DNA of 64,000 nt from RPQJ01 sp963707145 (GTDB lineage: Bacteria; Pseudomonadota; Gammaproteobacteria; Steroidobacterales; Steroidobacteraceae). The stretch is taken from NCBI GenBank assembly GCA_963707145.1, contig CAVPOQ010000003.1, forward strand, positions 473,036-537,035. Reading direction: 5' to 3'. This document shows, in pieces, positions 28,849-39,540 of this stretch (positions within the stretch are counted from its first letter, which is position 1; each line of letters starts with the position of its first letter). Under the pieces are notes generated by a model. That model was not told the origin of the DNA and ran no database searches. It saw nothing but the letters and a program-made list of their open reading frames with translations. A program made the position numbers and the translations under genes.

Positions 28849-29478
28849 TCAGAATCTCGATTCGGGAATGATGAGAACGTCGCCCGGCCGCATCGGCAGG
28901 TTCGCCGAGATGTCGCCGTCGTTCAGCAGGTCGGAGAGGCGCACCGGGATACGCAGCTGCTGGTCGCCCTGGCGCCGCAGGATCACCGCGCGGTTGCCCG
29001 CCGCGAAGTCCGCGAGCCCGCCCACCGCGATCATCACATCGAGGACGGTCATGTTGGCCCTGTACGACAGCGACTGCGGCTGCTGGGCCTGGCCGACGAC
29101 GCGGATCTGCTCGCTGTAGGTGCCCACGAAACTCGTGACGATCACGTTCACGGTCGGCGAGCGCACGTACTCGGCGAGCGCGGTTTCCATGTCGCGCGAG
29201 AGCTCGCTCGGCGTCTTGCCGGCGGCCGACATGTTCTCGATCAGCGGCGTCGAGATCTTGCCGTCCGGACGGACCGGCACGGTGACCGAGAGTTCCGGGT
29301 GGTTCCAGACGAACACCTGCAGGTTGTCGCCCGGGCCGATGCGGTAGTCCGCCTCGACCGCGGCTGCCGGCGCGGGCGCCTGCTGGACGACCTGGGTACC
29401 GCCGCCGCAGGCCGCCACCAGGGCCGTGGCGGCCAGTGCAGCGAGCCGGGCGAGCCGGGCGATTGAATGCTGAGTCAT
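28849..29478 (-). CDS. Polysaccharide export lipoprotein (Wza-like), XrtA system
   Basis: 209 residues from ATG 29478. The lipobox ALVAACGGG puts a lipidated Cys near residue 24. The poly_export domain follows (DYRIGPGDNLQVFVWNHPEL) and then a SLBB domain (IRVVGQAQQPQSLSY, VLDVMIAVGGL). It is shorter than Wza and typical of exosortase A loci, forming the periplasmic/outer-membrane ring. The 70-base gap to prsT is the largest inside the core operon and may contain a promoter, though I see no clear boxes. Confidence 0.92.
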   Translation of the reverse strand: MTQHSIARLARLAALAATALVAACGGGTQVVQQAPAPAAAVEADYRIGPGDNLQVFVWNHPELSVTVPVRPDGKISTPLIENMSAAGKTPSELSRDMETALAEYVRSPTVNVIVTSFVGTYSEQIRVVGQAQQPQSLSYRANMTVLDVMIAVGGLADFAAGNRAVILRRQGDQQLRIPVRLSDLLNDGDISANLPMRPGDVLIIPESRF

Positions 29479-29548
29479 AGTCTGTTCACCACTGGAAAAT
29501 TCCCGCGACCTGAGAGGCGACCGAGTTCCGTGCCCCGTGGGCGGCCGG

Positions 29549-32323
29549 TCAACCGCCGATTCTAGCAAGCTCGCGCTTCGCCCCCGTGACCACCTCGGCC
29601 GGCGCCTTCGAGTCGACGACCCCCTGCAGGATGCGTCGCGCCTCGGCGGCTTCGCCCTTGCGCGCCAGCGCCACGCCGAAGTGGTACTGCACCTCCGGGA
29701 GGTCCGGCAGGGCCTTGGCGGCCTCGCGCAGCAGCGGGAGACCCTTGTCGATTTCGCCCTTCTCCACCAGCAGCCAGCCGACCGTGTCCTTGACCGCCGC
29801 GTTGTCCGGCGCGGCCGCCAAGGCGCGCTCGGCCGTCGCGAGCGCACGCGGATCCTTGCGGAGCTGATAGAGGCCCGCGAGGTTGTTGAGCGCCATGACG
29901 TTGCCGGGAGCGGCAGCCACCGCCCGCTCGTAGAGCGCGATCGCAGCGGCGATGTCGCCCATCTGCTGGCGCCGCTCGGCAAGCAGCGTGATCGCGGCGA
30001 CGTCGTTCGGCTGGCGCTGCAGCCAGTCCTCGAGCGGCTTCTGCGGCTGCGCCACGCCGGCCAGCATGCCGGCGCGGTAGCGTGCGATCGCGAGCGCGCT
30101 GTCGCCGCCGTTGGCCGCCGCCTTCTCGTAGAGCCCGAGCGCGTCCTTGTAGCGGCCCTGCGCGACCGCGAGATCGCCCTCGAGACGCAGCGTCATCGGC
30201 GCGTCGGGTTCGATGCGCCGCAGGCGCTCCATGTAGCCCGCCGCACGCTCGAGGTCGCGCGACTGCACCGCGATACCCATGGCGAGCGCGAGCGCCATCG
30301 GCTGGCGCGGATTCGCCTTCAGCGCCTCGTCGAGGACGCTGAGCGCCTCGGCGGGCTTGCGATCGAGCATGTAGGCGCGCGCGAGGTTCAGCTGGTAGCC
30401 GCCCTTCGGCGCCTTCTCCACCGCCTGGCGGAAGCTCGCGATTCCGGCGGCAACATCGCCCGCCCCGAGCTGCGCGAGACCGCGCGCATTGAACGCCGGG
30501 GCGCTGTTTGGATCGATGCGCAGCGCGTCGTCGGCCGCGGCCTTGGCTCGCGCGAAGTCCCGCGTGCCGAGGTAGTACTGCACCTGCGTCATGCGGACCT
30601 CGACCGAGTCGGGGTGGTCGTCCGCCGCCTTCTTCATCCAGCGCTCGACCTCCTTGGGATCGTTGCGCGACTGCGCGATCGCCGCCATGCCGAGCGTCGC
30701 GAGCAGGTTCTTCGGGTCCTTGGCGAGCGCCTGCTGCAGCTGCGCCGTCGCGGCGTCGGGCTTGCCCTCGGCGAGGTCGAGCCGGGCGAGGTTCATGCGC
30801 GCGCCGACGTCGTCGGGCTTCAGTTCGACGACGCGCTGCCACTCGGCGCGGGCGCGATCGGCCTTGCCCGCGGCGGCGTAGATGCCGCCGGCGATGTTGC
30901 GGGCCGCCGGATCGTCCGGCGACTGCTTCACCAGGGCGTCCGCCCGCACCACGGCCTCGTCGACCTTGCCCTGCCTCAGCAGGGTCGCCGCGAGCAGCGT
31001 CTCGCGCTGCAGTCCGGCCGCACCCGTGCCCTGCGGCATGGACGCGAGGATCTGGCTGGCCTTCTCGAGGTCGCCGGCCGCGATGTAGGCGGTGGCGACG
31101 TCGAGCTGGGCTTCCGGCGTGGCCTTCGCCGCCGCCTCGGACGCCTGCGCGAGGTAGCCGAGCGCCTCGTTGCGATTGCCGCTCTGCAGGCTGAGGCGGC
31201 TCGCGAGCGTGAGCAGCGCAGGATCCGTGGTGGGCTGGCCGAGCGCCGGCTTCAGCGCATCGAGCGTGGCCTGAGGGGTCTGCAGCTGGTTGCGCACCGT
31301 CGCGAGCAGCTGCTGCGCACGCACGTTCTCCGGGTCGCGCGACACGACCTGCGCGAGGTGCATCTCGGCCTGGCCCAGGTTGCCCTGCTGCATGTTGACG
31401 AGTCCGAGCAGCATCCTGGCCTGGGCATTTTCGGGGTCCGCGCTCACGGCCTCCTCGAGCAGCGTGCGGGCGGTGGCGAGGTCGCCCGATGCTGCCAGAG
31501 CCTGGGCGCGCAGCGCTTTGGCGACCGGGCTCTTCGGTGCGACCTTGAGCAGCATCTCGGCGGTGGCCGCCGCCTCGGCATTCCTGCCCTGTCGCAGCTG
31601 GGCCTCGGTCAGGCCAGCCAGCGCGCCGAGGCGGTCGCGGGATTCATCCTGCCCGGCGGTCATCTCGACCGCCTTGGCGAACGCCTTCTCGGCGGACGCG
31701 AAGTCGCCCCCGCGGACCTCCGACGAGCCGAGCGCCAGCCAGTAGCGCGGCCGTTCCTTCACGGACTGCGGCGCGGCCTCGAAGACCTTGCGGGCCGCCG
31801 CGGGACCGTCGGCGGCGAAGGTGGCCGCTGCGAGACCCTGGATCGCGTCGAGGCTGTCCGGGCGTGCGCGCAGGGCGGCCTCGAAGCTCGTCCGCGCCTC
31901 GGCAACCCGCTCGAGCCCGAGCAGCGCGCCGCCGCGCGCGGCGGCGAGATCGCCGTCGATGGCCGCCTCGCCGGTGTCGGCGCAGTCCTTCAGCACCTGC
32001 TCGTGCGAACCGCGCACGGCCAGCAACCGGCACTCGGTCACGACGATGTCCTTGCGCTCGGCGCCGAGGTCGCGCGCCTTGGCGAGTTCGATCTCCGCGC
32101 CCCCGAAATCGCCGATCTCGAGCATCGCGGCGCCGAGCCTGGCCCGGGCGCGGGCATCCTCCGGGTGCTTGGCGACGTAGTTGCGCAGGTCGATCATCGC
32201 GGCGCGGTAGTCGCCCCTGGCCATGCTCGCCTCGGCACGCTCGACGAGCTTCTCGCCGCGCGGGGCGCAGGCCGCCAGCAGCGAGAGCGTGGCAAAGGTC
32301 AGGATCAGCGGAGTCTTGCGCAC
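29549..32323 (-). CDS. prsT: PEP-CTERM system TPR-repeat lipoprotein PrsT
   Basis: 924 residues from GTG 32323, 4 bases after the prsR stop. A short lipoprotein signal ends LSLLAACAP (Cys about residue 19). The remainder is about 22 tandem TPR-type helical repeats (for example ARARLGAAMLEIGDFGGAEI, VMALNNLAGLYQLRKDPRAL). It is anchored in a membrane facing the periplasm and probably scaffolds the export machinery, as AlgK-type TPR lipoproteins do. It is placed between the regulator and export genes, as in related loci. Confidence 0.93.
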   Translation of the reverse strand: MRKTPLILTFATLSLLAACAPRGEKLVERAEASMARGDYRAAMIDLRNYVAKHPEDARARARLGAAMLEIGDFGGAEIELAKARDLGAERKDIVVTECRLLAVRGSHEQVLKDCADTGEAAIDGDLAAARGGALLGLERVAEARTSFEAALRARPDSLDAIQGLAAATFAADGPAAARKVFEAAPQSVKERPRYWLALGSSEVRGGDFASAEKAFAKAVEMTAGQDESRDRLGALAGLTEAQLRQGRNAEAAATAEMLLKVAPKSPVAKALRAQALAASGDLATARTLLEEAVSADPENAQARMLLGLVNMQQGNLGQAEMHLAQVVSRDPENVRAQQLLATVRNQLQTPQATLDALKPALGQPTTDPALLTLASRLSLQSGNRNEALGYLAQASEAAAKATPEAQLDVATAYIAAGDLEKASQILASMPQGTGAAGLQRETLLAATLLRQGKVDEAVVRADALVKQSPDDPAARNIAGGIYAAAGKADRARAEWQRVVELKPDDVGARMNLARLDLAEGKPDAATAQLQQALAKDPKNLLATLGMAAIAQSRNDPKEVERWMKKAADDHPDSVEVRMTQVQYYLGTRDFARAKAAADDALRIDPNSAPAFNARGLAQLGAGDVAAGIASFRQAVEKAPKGGYQLNLARAYMLDRKPAEALSVLDEALKANPRQPMALALAMGIAVQSRDLERAAGYMERLRRIEPDAPMTLRLEGDLAVAQGRYKDALGLYEKAAANGGDSALAIARYRAGMLAGVAQPQKPLEDWLQRQPNDVAAITLLAERRQQMGDIAAAIALYERAVAAAPGNVMALNNLAGLYQLRKDPRALATAERALAAAPDNAAVKDTVGWLLVEKGEIDKGLPLLREAAKALPDLPEVQYHFGVALARKGEAAEARRILQGVVDSKAPAEVVTGAKRELARIGG

Positions 32324-32327
32324 GTGT

Positions 32328-33713
<1,386 letters not shown>

Positions 33714-33788
33714 TCGTCCGCCCACCCCTGGACCGGTCACGCCCGCGAATCATACAGAGTGACCGTGGCTGAATTACGTGAAACGCGT

Positions 33789-35990
33789 TCAAGCTTGGAC
33801 CGCCTCTGTCCCGGGCGCCTGCAGCGGCAGCCAGACGGTGAAAACCGTGCCCCGACCCAAAGCGCTGTCGACCTTGAGGCGCCCGCCGATGCCGAAGATG
33901 TACTCGCGGACCTGGTAGGCGCCGATGCCCATGCCCTTGCTGCCCTTGGTGGTGTCGAAGGGCTTGAACAGTCGCTCCTTCACGAATTCCTCGCTCATGC
34001 CCGAACCCGTGTCCTCGACCGTCAGGCAGGCGTAGTCGCCCGGCAGCCCCGGCGGCGGCCCCGGGGCGTGGCCGTTGCCGGCGATCTGGTCGGCCGCGGC
34101 CAGCAGCTGCTGGGTCGTGACCGCCCGGATGCCGGAGACACCCAGCGGATCGAGTTCCACGTTGCGGCGCACCGACACGGCGACCCGCACGGAGCCGTCG
34201 GGCGGCGTGGCGTCCTGGGCGTTGCGGATCAGGTGCTCGATCATCATGCCGAGTCGTTCGGGGTCTGCCTCGACCAGGGCGTCGGGCGCGAGGCCGTCGC
34301 AGCGTGGGGCCGGCTCGCGGACGGCGCAGCGCTCGCAGGCCTCGCGCGCCAGTCCGGCGAGCGAGACGCGCCGGTTCGCGCTCTGTGCCTCGCGCCCCTG
34401 CAGCTGCTCGATCAGCCTCTGCATGCGGGCGGTGGAATTGGCGATCGTGGCGATGGCGTCGTCGACGAAGTCAGGGTTGCGTCGGTGCTTCTCGGCGTTT
34501 GCGACCAGCAGCGAGAGCTGGGCTGCGAGGTTCTTGAGGTCGTGCATCACGAAGGCGGTCAGCCGGTGATAGGCCTCGAACTGGCGGCTCTCGGCGAGGC
34601 GCCGGTCGGCCTCGTGCTGGGCGAGGTGCGTGGCGACGTGGCGGCCGACCGTCTTGAGCAGGTCGCGGTCCTCCCAGGTGAGATCGAACGGCGGTGGCGG
34701 CTCGGCGAGCGCCACGAGCCCGAGGACCTCGCCCTGCAGGACCAGCGGCAGCACCAGCCGCAGCTTCTGCCGCTCGCGCAGGAACCCCGGCAGCGCGATG
34801 CTCTGGTAGGTGTCGGGCGACGCGCGGTATTCGGAGAGGTCGAACACCCACTGCTTGCGCTGCAGGAACTGCACCAGCTCCTCGTCGTGCCCGAGCGTCG
34901 GGTAGCGGCTGCGCGGGAAGGTCCCGGCGGGCCAGCTTGCCACGGGCGCGAAGCCCGCCACGCCGTCCAGGGGCAGGAACAGCACGCCACCCTGGCTGCC
35001 GACGATCTGCGCGATCGCGCGCACCGAGTTCTCGTAGGTCTCCACACCCGGCCCGGTCGAGGACAGCGTGTCGATGAAGCGCAGCCACTCGACCCGGTAG
35101 TCGTACTTGTTGCGGTAGAAATGCTTGCTCAGGAACACGCGCAGGCGGCGGCGCAGCGAGCCCGAGATCATCAGCGTGACGAGCACGATGCCCGCACCGG
35201 CGAAGAACACGATCTGCGCCACGCGCCCCCAGGTACCGCCATAGAGGCGGATCACGTAGCCACCGGCTGCCATCACGAGCAGGTAGGCGCCCACGGCGAG
35301 GAACGAGGTGGTGTAGAAGACCACCTGGCGTGAAACGAACACGTTCAGCGACCAGGTCGGATTGGCCCGCGCCGCGAGCGCGACCAGCGGCACCACGAGC
35401 GCGTTGACGATCCCGCGCGCCTCCCAGGACGACGCCTCGATGCCCTTGACGAGGTGCGCCTGCGAGAACAGGAACAGGTCGTAGGCGAACATCACGCCCA
35501 CGCCGGTCACGAAGTAACGGAGCGCGTAGCGCCCGGCTGGGTTGGCGTTGCGGTACACCTGCTCGACCAGCACGAGGCCGGCGAGCGACATGGCGAGTCC
35601 GCCGAAGGCGAAGACGCCCGGCAGCGCCGCGGCCAGCCCGGGCCGCTGTCCGAGCAGCAGCAGTCCCGCGGCGACGGTGACGGCGGTGGCCACGAGCAGG
35701 TGGGTGACGCGGGTGAGGAACGCCGGCCAGGTGCCGCCCGAAATGAGTCCCGTCAGCACCACCAGCCATGCGCCGTCGCGCAGGAATTCCGCGAGCGTCA
35801 CGAGCGCCAGCGGCAGCTGCTCCAGCGTTGCGACGTAGGCGAGCAGCGCCGCCCAGGCTGCAGTCACGCCGCAGGCGACCACCAGCCTCACGCCCTGCCC
35901 CCGGCCCTCCCAGCTGATCGCGAGCAGCAGCGTGAGGATCAGGAAGCCGACTGCCGCGAGTCCGTAGGAGATGAAACCGAAGGTGAGCAT
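33789..35990 (-). CDS. prsK: PEP-CTERM system sensor histidine kinase PrsK
   Basis: 733 residues from ATG 35990. The first ~290 residues hold eight to ten hydrophobic helices, then a GAF-like domain (QGGVLFLPLDGVAGF to LGLVALAEPP). The H-box FVMHDLKNLAAQLS carries the phosphorylated His, followed by the N-box EHLIRNAQDATP, G1 VEDTGSGM and G2 GSKGMGIGAYQVREY. It senses an unknown membrane or envelope signal and passes phosphate to PrsR, encoded 75 bases downstream. It starts 19 bases after the sugar transferase gene. Confidence 0.94.
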   Translation of the reverse strand: MLTFGFISYGLAAVGFLILTLLLAISWEGRGQGVRLVVACGVTAAWAALLAYVATLEQLPLALVTLAEFLRDGAWLVVLTGLISGGTWPAFLTRVTHLLVATAVTVAAGLLLLGQRPGLAAALPGVFAFGGLAMSLAGLVLVEQVYRNANPAGRYALRYFVTGVGVMFAYDLFLFSQAHLVKGIEASSWEARGIVNALVVPLVALAARANPTWSLNVFVSRQVVFYTTSFLAVGAYLLVMAAGGYVIRLYGGTWGRVAQIVFFAGAGIVLVTLMISGSLRRRLRVFLSKHFYRNKYDYRVEWLRFIDTLSSTGPGVETYENSVRAIAQIVGSQGGVLFLPLDGVAGFAPVASWPAGTFPRSRYPTLGHDEELVQFLQRKQWVFDLSEYRASPDTYQSIALPGFLRERQKLRLVLPLVLQGEVLGLVALAEPPPPFDLTWEDRDLLKTVGRHVATHLAQHEADRRLAESRQFEAYHRLTAFVMHDLKNLAAQLSLLVANAEKHRRNPDFVDDAIATIANSTARMQRLIEQLQGREAQSANRRVSLAGLAREACERCAVREPAPRCDGLAPDALVEADPERLGMMIEHLIRNAQDATPPDGSVRVAVSVRRNVELDPLGVSGIRAVTTQQLLAAADQIAGNGHAPGPPPGLPGDYACLTVEDTGSGMSEEFVKERLFKPFDTTKGSKGMGIGAYQVREYIFGIGGRLKVDSALGRGTVFTVWLPLQAPGTEAVQA

Positions 35991-36009
35991 TCGGGGCCGG
36001 GAGGCGCGC

Positions 36010-37410
36010 TCAGCGGGCGCCCTTGCCCCAGAGTACGACCTCGACCGTCTGGATCAGGATCACGAGGTCGAACAGCAGGCTGCGGTTCTTGACGTAATAG
36101 AGGTCGTACTGGAGCTTCTCGATCGCGTCGCGCTCCGAGGAGCCGTATGGGTAGCACAGCTGCGCCCACCCCGTGATGCCGGGCTTCACCGTGTGGCGCT
36201 CGCGGTAGTACGGGATCCGCTCCTCGAGCTGGTGCACGAACTCGGGGCGCTCCGGGCGCGGACCGACGAAACTCATGTCGCCGCGCAGCACGTTCACGAG
36301 CTGCGGCAACTCGTCGAGACGCGTCTTGCGGATCACCGCGCCCACGCGGGTGACACGAGGGTCGTTCCTCACCGCCCAGACGGCCTCCCCCGCCGGCTCG
36401 GCGTCCACGCCCATGCTGCGGAACTTGAGCACTTCGAACACCGCGCCGTAGCGGCCGACGCGCCGCTGACGGTAAAGGACGGGCGCGCGCGGGCCGTCTT
36501 CGATCCAGATGGCGACGATCACCGCCAGCATGAACGGGGCGCTCACCAGCAGCAGGCCGAGGCTCGCCAGCAGGTCGAAGGCACGCTCGAGCGCCCGCTG
36601 CACATAGGACACGCGAAAGCCCTCGCCGAAGATGATCCAGCTCGGGTTCAGCACGTCGAGGCGCACCTTGCCGGTCTCGCGCTCGAGGAAGCTCGTCAGT
36701 TCGAGGATCTCGATGCCGGCCAGGCGGCATTCGAGGAATTCGTGCATCGGGAAGCCGCGCCGCCGGTCGTCCATCGCCACGACGATCTCGTCCACCTCGT
36801 GCTCGTTGGCCCAGGCGAAGAGGTCCTTGGGCCGCGGGATGAGACGGTCGTCGGGCGGCGACACCTCGTCGGCCTCCGTGGCCATGAACCCGAGCAGGCG
36901 GAAGCCGCGTTGATCGGAACGGCGGCGCAGCTCGAGCAGGCTCGCAGCGCGGCGACCGGCCCCGTAGACGAGCACACGGCGCTTGAAGGTGTCCTGGTCG
37001 ACGATGCGCTCGAACAGCAGCCGCGTGAGCACGCAGCTCACGGTCGCCAGCAGGGCCGTCAGGCCGATCGTGGCGCGATCGAGCTGCAGGCTCGGGAACA
37101 GGTAGTAGGTCATGGCGCTCAGCACCACGGCGTTCAGCACGGCGGCAATCACCCGCAGCGCCATGCCCGTGCGCCCCGCACGCTGGCGCATCGTGTAGAT
37201 GCCCATCGCGATCAGCGAGACGAGGCCGTAGCCCGCGAACAGCAGCGCCGTCGGCCACAGGACGCCCGACGGCGTGGCACGCGTCGCCGCCTCGGAGCCG
37301 AAACGCAGGGCGGCCGCGAGATACGGCGCGAAGAACAGCAGTGCACCCTCGATCAGCGCGAGGAGCACGATCGGTACCTTGAGGTAGAGGCGGAAGAAGC
37401 GAAATGACAC
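36010..37410 (-). CDS. Initiating sugar transferase, PEP-CTERM/XrtA system (polyprenyl glycosylphosphotransferase)
   Basis: 466 residues from GTG 37410. Four N-terminal membrane helices are followed by a CoA-binding-like domain (RRVLVYGAGRRAASLLELRR) and the C-terminal bacterial sugar transferase domain: LKFRSMGVDAE, RKTRLDELPQL, GDMSFVGPRPERPE and KPGITGWAQ. It transfers a sugar-1-phosphate from a UDP-sugar to undecaprenyl phosphate, the first step of exopolysaccharide synthesis. The arrangement is the TIGR03013-type enzyme of exosortase A loci. It is the first gene of the 25-kb minus-strand core locus, so its upstream region (37411-37660) probably holds the main promoter. Confidence 0.93.
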   Translation of the reverse strand: MSFRFFRLYLKVPIVLLALIEGALLFFAPYLAAALRFGSEAATRATPSGVLWPTALLFAGYGLVSLIAMGIYTMRQRAGRTGMALRVIAAVLNAVVLSAMTYYLFPSLQLDRATIGLTALLATVSCVLTRLLFERIVDQDTFKRRVLVYGAGRRAASLLELRRRSDQRGFRLLGFMATEADEVSPPDDRLIPRPKDLFAWANEHEVDEIVVAMDDRRRGFPMHEFLECRLAGIEILELTSFLERETGKVRLDVLNPSWIIFGEGFRVSYVQRALERAFDLLASLGLLLVSAPFMLAVIVAIWIEDGPRAPVLYRQRRVGRYGAVFEVLKFRSMGVDAEPAGEAVWAVRNDPRVTRVGAVIRKTRLDELPQLVNVLRGDMSFVGPRPERPEFVHQLEERIPYYRERHTVKPGITGWAQLCYPYGSSERDAIEKLQYDLYYVKNRSLLFDLVILIQTVEVVLWGKGAR

Positions 37411-37610
37411 TGTTGCCGACCCGTTATCGCCAAGTCCGAGCTGCCGGGACAGTGGCAGCCCCGGTCCGGCACCTGGATGGGCGGCTACCCCGTGACCGCC
37501 CGCCCCGACGACGAACCACTAGTTTTTCAATTTCCGCAGCAACTTGCGAGCGGAATTTAACATTGCAGTCATTCAACAGAATTCAGGATAGCGCCCGGCG
37601 CATGACCAGC

Positions 37611-37648
37611 CTGTGATGCCGGTCGCATTGGCGGCACTGTGATGCCGG
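37611..37648. repeat. Two direct copies of a 12-base word upstream of the core operon
   Basis: CTGTGATGCCGG occurs at 37611-37622 and again at 37637-37648, start to start 26 bases, about 200 bases upstream of the first core gene and just after the tRNA-Glu 3' end. On the minus strand the word reads CCGGCATCACAG. The spacing, about 2.5 helical turns, could suit a regulator dimer pair or be chance. The rest of 37411-37610 holds an AT-richer stretch around 37525-37590 (unusual for this DNA) that may contain the promoter, but I cannot assign boxes. Confidence 0.35.
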
Positions 37649-37660
37649 GCGGGCGAAAGA

Positions 37661-37736
37661 TGGCGTCCCCACGGGGATTCGAACCCCGGTCGCAACCGTG
37701 AAAGGGTTGTGTCCTAGGCCTCTAGACGATGGGGAC
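37661..37736 (-). tRNA. tRNA-Glu (UUC)
   Basis: 76 nt including an encoded CCA. The acceptor stem GTCCCC pairs with GGGGAC; the anticodon stem CAACC/GGTTG frames the loop CTTTCAC with anticodon TTC; the T-arm is GGGGTTCGAATCCCC. It follows tRNA-Ala by 43 bases on the same strand. Confidence 0.97.
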
Positions 37737-37779
37737 GCGGACCGGGTCGGGTCGCGAGGCGGCGACCGTCAGGAAAAGG

Positions 37780-37855
37780 TGGTGGAGCCAGACGGGATCG
37801 AACCGACGACCTCCTGCATGCCATGCAGGCGCTCTCCCAGCTGAGCTATGGCCCC
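37780..37855 (-). tRNA. tRNA-Ala (GGC)
   Basis: 76 nt with encoded CCA. The acceptor stem GGGGCCA pairs with TGGCTCC (with G-U), the D-arm is AGCTCAGCTGGGAGAGC, the anticodon stem CTGCA/TGCAG encloses loop TGGCA-type sequence with anticodon GGC, and the T-arm is GTCGGTTCGATCCCG. It is the first of a tRNA-Ala/tRNA-Glu pair. Confidence 0.96.
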
Positions 37856-37912
37856 ACGAACGGGCGCGAAGTTTGGGCCGCGGCCTCGTGGGCTGTCAAG
37901 CGAGCCCAAGAG

Positions 37913-39239
37913 TCATTCGAGGACCCTGACCTTCGGCGCCGACGGCCGCGGGAGCCCCGCGTCGGGGATGCGGAACGCATAGACCGGGCCGTCCACGCGC
38001 GTGACCGCGACCGCGATCTCCGCGTCGGCGAACCGGACCACCCGGAACCGCCCGTAGACGCCGGTGTCGGCGGTCATTGACTCGGGCACGACGGCGTTGG
38101 TGCCGCGGGTCAGCCGCGTCCACACCCACGGTCCGTCGCGCCAGTCCTTGCCGCGCAGGCGCAGTTCATGGACCTCGGCACCGGCGCTGCGCGGCCAGTA
38201 GATCAGCGCCTGGCGGAGATCCGACCATTCCCAGCCATGCCCGGCCCCGAGTTCCGGTGCGCTGCCGCCGAGCCTGAGCTCGACCGGCGCATCGCCCGGG
38301 CGCGAGAGGTTCACGCCGTATGCGGCGCCCGGAGGCTTCTTGAAATCCGTGTAGACGAGGATGTCGTTCGAGGGGTCGTAGGCGCCCATGCCGTCGCCGC
38401 CGCCGCTCTTGCGCGGACCGAACGACTCGGACCACGAGCCCACCGAGCCATCGGGGTTCGTGCCGTCGGGGTCGAAGTGACGGAAGCCAGCCTGCGGGGT
38501 CGCTCCCGCCGGATTGACCCAGAACACGTCGCGCAACGCGTCGTAGGCCGACCAGCCCGAAGATCCGTAGGCCGCCGCTGCCGGTGGACTGCGCCGCCAC
38601 GTGCGGCTGGAGAAGTCGAAGAGGAACGCCGGTGCGCCACTGTAGGCCCCGCCTGACACGCCGAGCTGCTGCAGTCCTTTCAGCAGTACGAACGAGTTCG
38701 ACGCCGGGTGGTAATCCACGTAGTCGTAGGTATGCGGCGGCAACGGCGAACCGTCCGGGAACGCGCCGCCGTCGTAGCGCGCGGTGAGCACGTCGCGGGG
38801 CGCAGCGTACGGGTTCGTCACCCGGCTCCAGCGGCGCTGCTCGAGGTCGAAGGCGTAGATCTCGTTGCCGAAATAGTCGTTGTGCCCGCCGCCGAAGGCG
38901 ATCAGCGAGCCGAACTTCCCGAAGCGCGACGCAAACGCGCCGCCGTTCCAGGCAGTGATCACCGATTTCTGCCCCGAGTTGCCACGCCACGGCGCCGCGG
39001 CCGGGTGGTCCGGGTTGGCCGCGGGATCGGCCGCCGGATCGACGTCGGACAGCGTGTTGCGACTGATCGATGCCCAGGTGCCGGGCTCGATGGCGAGCAC
39101 CCACTGCGGAGCCGGCGCATCCACCACGTTCGCGAGGCGCGCATCGGCGCGGCCCTCGACCGCGGCGAGCACGATGCCAGCGCCCAGCACGAGCGCGACG
39201 CGCCCGACGACCGACCTGCCCGACCTACTTCGATCTCAT
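37913..39239 (-). CDS. Secreted kelch-like beta-propeller protein; probable indel in the signal peptide
   Basis: The open frame from GTG 39190 gives 425 residues but cuts into the signal peptide. A better start is ATG 39239, with GAGGGG about 7 bases upstream, if one base is missing or extra near 39228: MRSK would then join GRSGRSVVGRVALVLGAG, a textbook signal peptide ending GRADA. The mature protein has propeller blades such as AFGGGHNDYFGNEIYAFDLE, close to FWGGGHANYAGNEVYRFD of the RTX protein at 1345-3456, so the two are paralogues. No PEP-CTERM tail is present (ends PKVRVLE). It is divergent from the riboswitch-controlled lipoprotein. Function unknown, likely extracellular. Confidence 0.78.
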
Positions 39240-39465
39240 GCCAACACCCCTCGCCTCCTGGCCCCACCCGCCACGACGCTTCGCGCCAGAGTGTCGGCCA
39301 ACCACGGCTACGTTACGCGCGGCCGCATACTGCCGCCAATGCGCAGCACCGCGCCGCATGATGCCGGTCACGTTTCCCGCCGCGGATCGTGTTCGCACCT
39401 TGCTCCCGCAACTCAACCTGGAGCAACGTGGGAAAACGGCGCGGGACCTCTATTCCGGCACCGGC
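39240..39465. other. Divergent promoter region between the kelch gene and the riboswitch
   Basis: No coding frame stands out. An inverted repeat TTGCTCC (39400-39406) / GGAGCAA (39420-39426) with a 13-base spacer lies about 50 bases before the riboswitch and could be an operator. No -35/-10 pair is clear. Confidence 0.3.
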
Positions 39466-39540
39466 TGAAACAGGGCAAACCCATCGCGAGGTGGGGACGC
39501 AAAGCTTCCGGTCCACATGCGGTGGACAGCGGGGTTGCCA
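39466..39540 (+). promoter_or_regulatory. Cyclic-di-GMP-I (GEMM) riboswitch
   Basis: The conserved core is all present in order: CAGGGCAAACC (from 39471), a first hairpin CCCATC-GCGA-GGTGGG (39480-39495) capped by a GNRA tetraloop, GGACGCAAAGC (39495-39505), a second hairpin GTCCAC-ATGCG-GTGGAC (39511-39527) closed by GCT/AGC, and AGCGGGGTTGCC (39528-39539). GGCAA (39474-39478) can pair with TTGCC (39535-39539) to close the structure. These are the sequence and fold of the GEMM-I aptamer that binds c-di-GMP through the tetraloop/receptor architecture. The only purine-rich ribosome site for the lipoprotein, GGGG at 39531-39534, lies inside the aptamer, 6 bases before GTG 39541, so ligand binding probably controls translation; the direction (on or off) is inferred, not seen. 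Confidence 0.88.

Noticed and set aside
33714..37660. Sigma-54 promoters for PrsR
   Set aside because: Scanned the non-coding gaps by eye on both strands for GG-N10-GC with TGGCAC/TTGCA character; only poor matches were found.
37913..39190. PEP-CTERM sorting tail on the kelch-like or RTX proteins
   Set aside because: The C-termini end PKVRVLE and WQPLATP, with no PEP motif, hydrophobic helix or basic end.
39517..39540. ATG 39517 as start of the lipoprotein
   Set aside because: The ATG is the loop of the second riboswitch hairpin and the added residues do not improve the signal peptide; GTG 39541 has a ribosome site at correct spacing.
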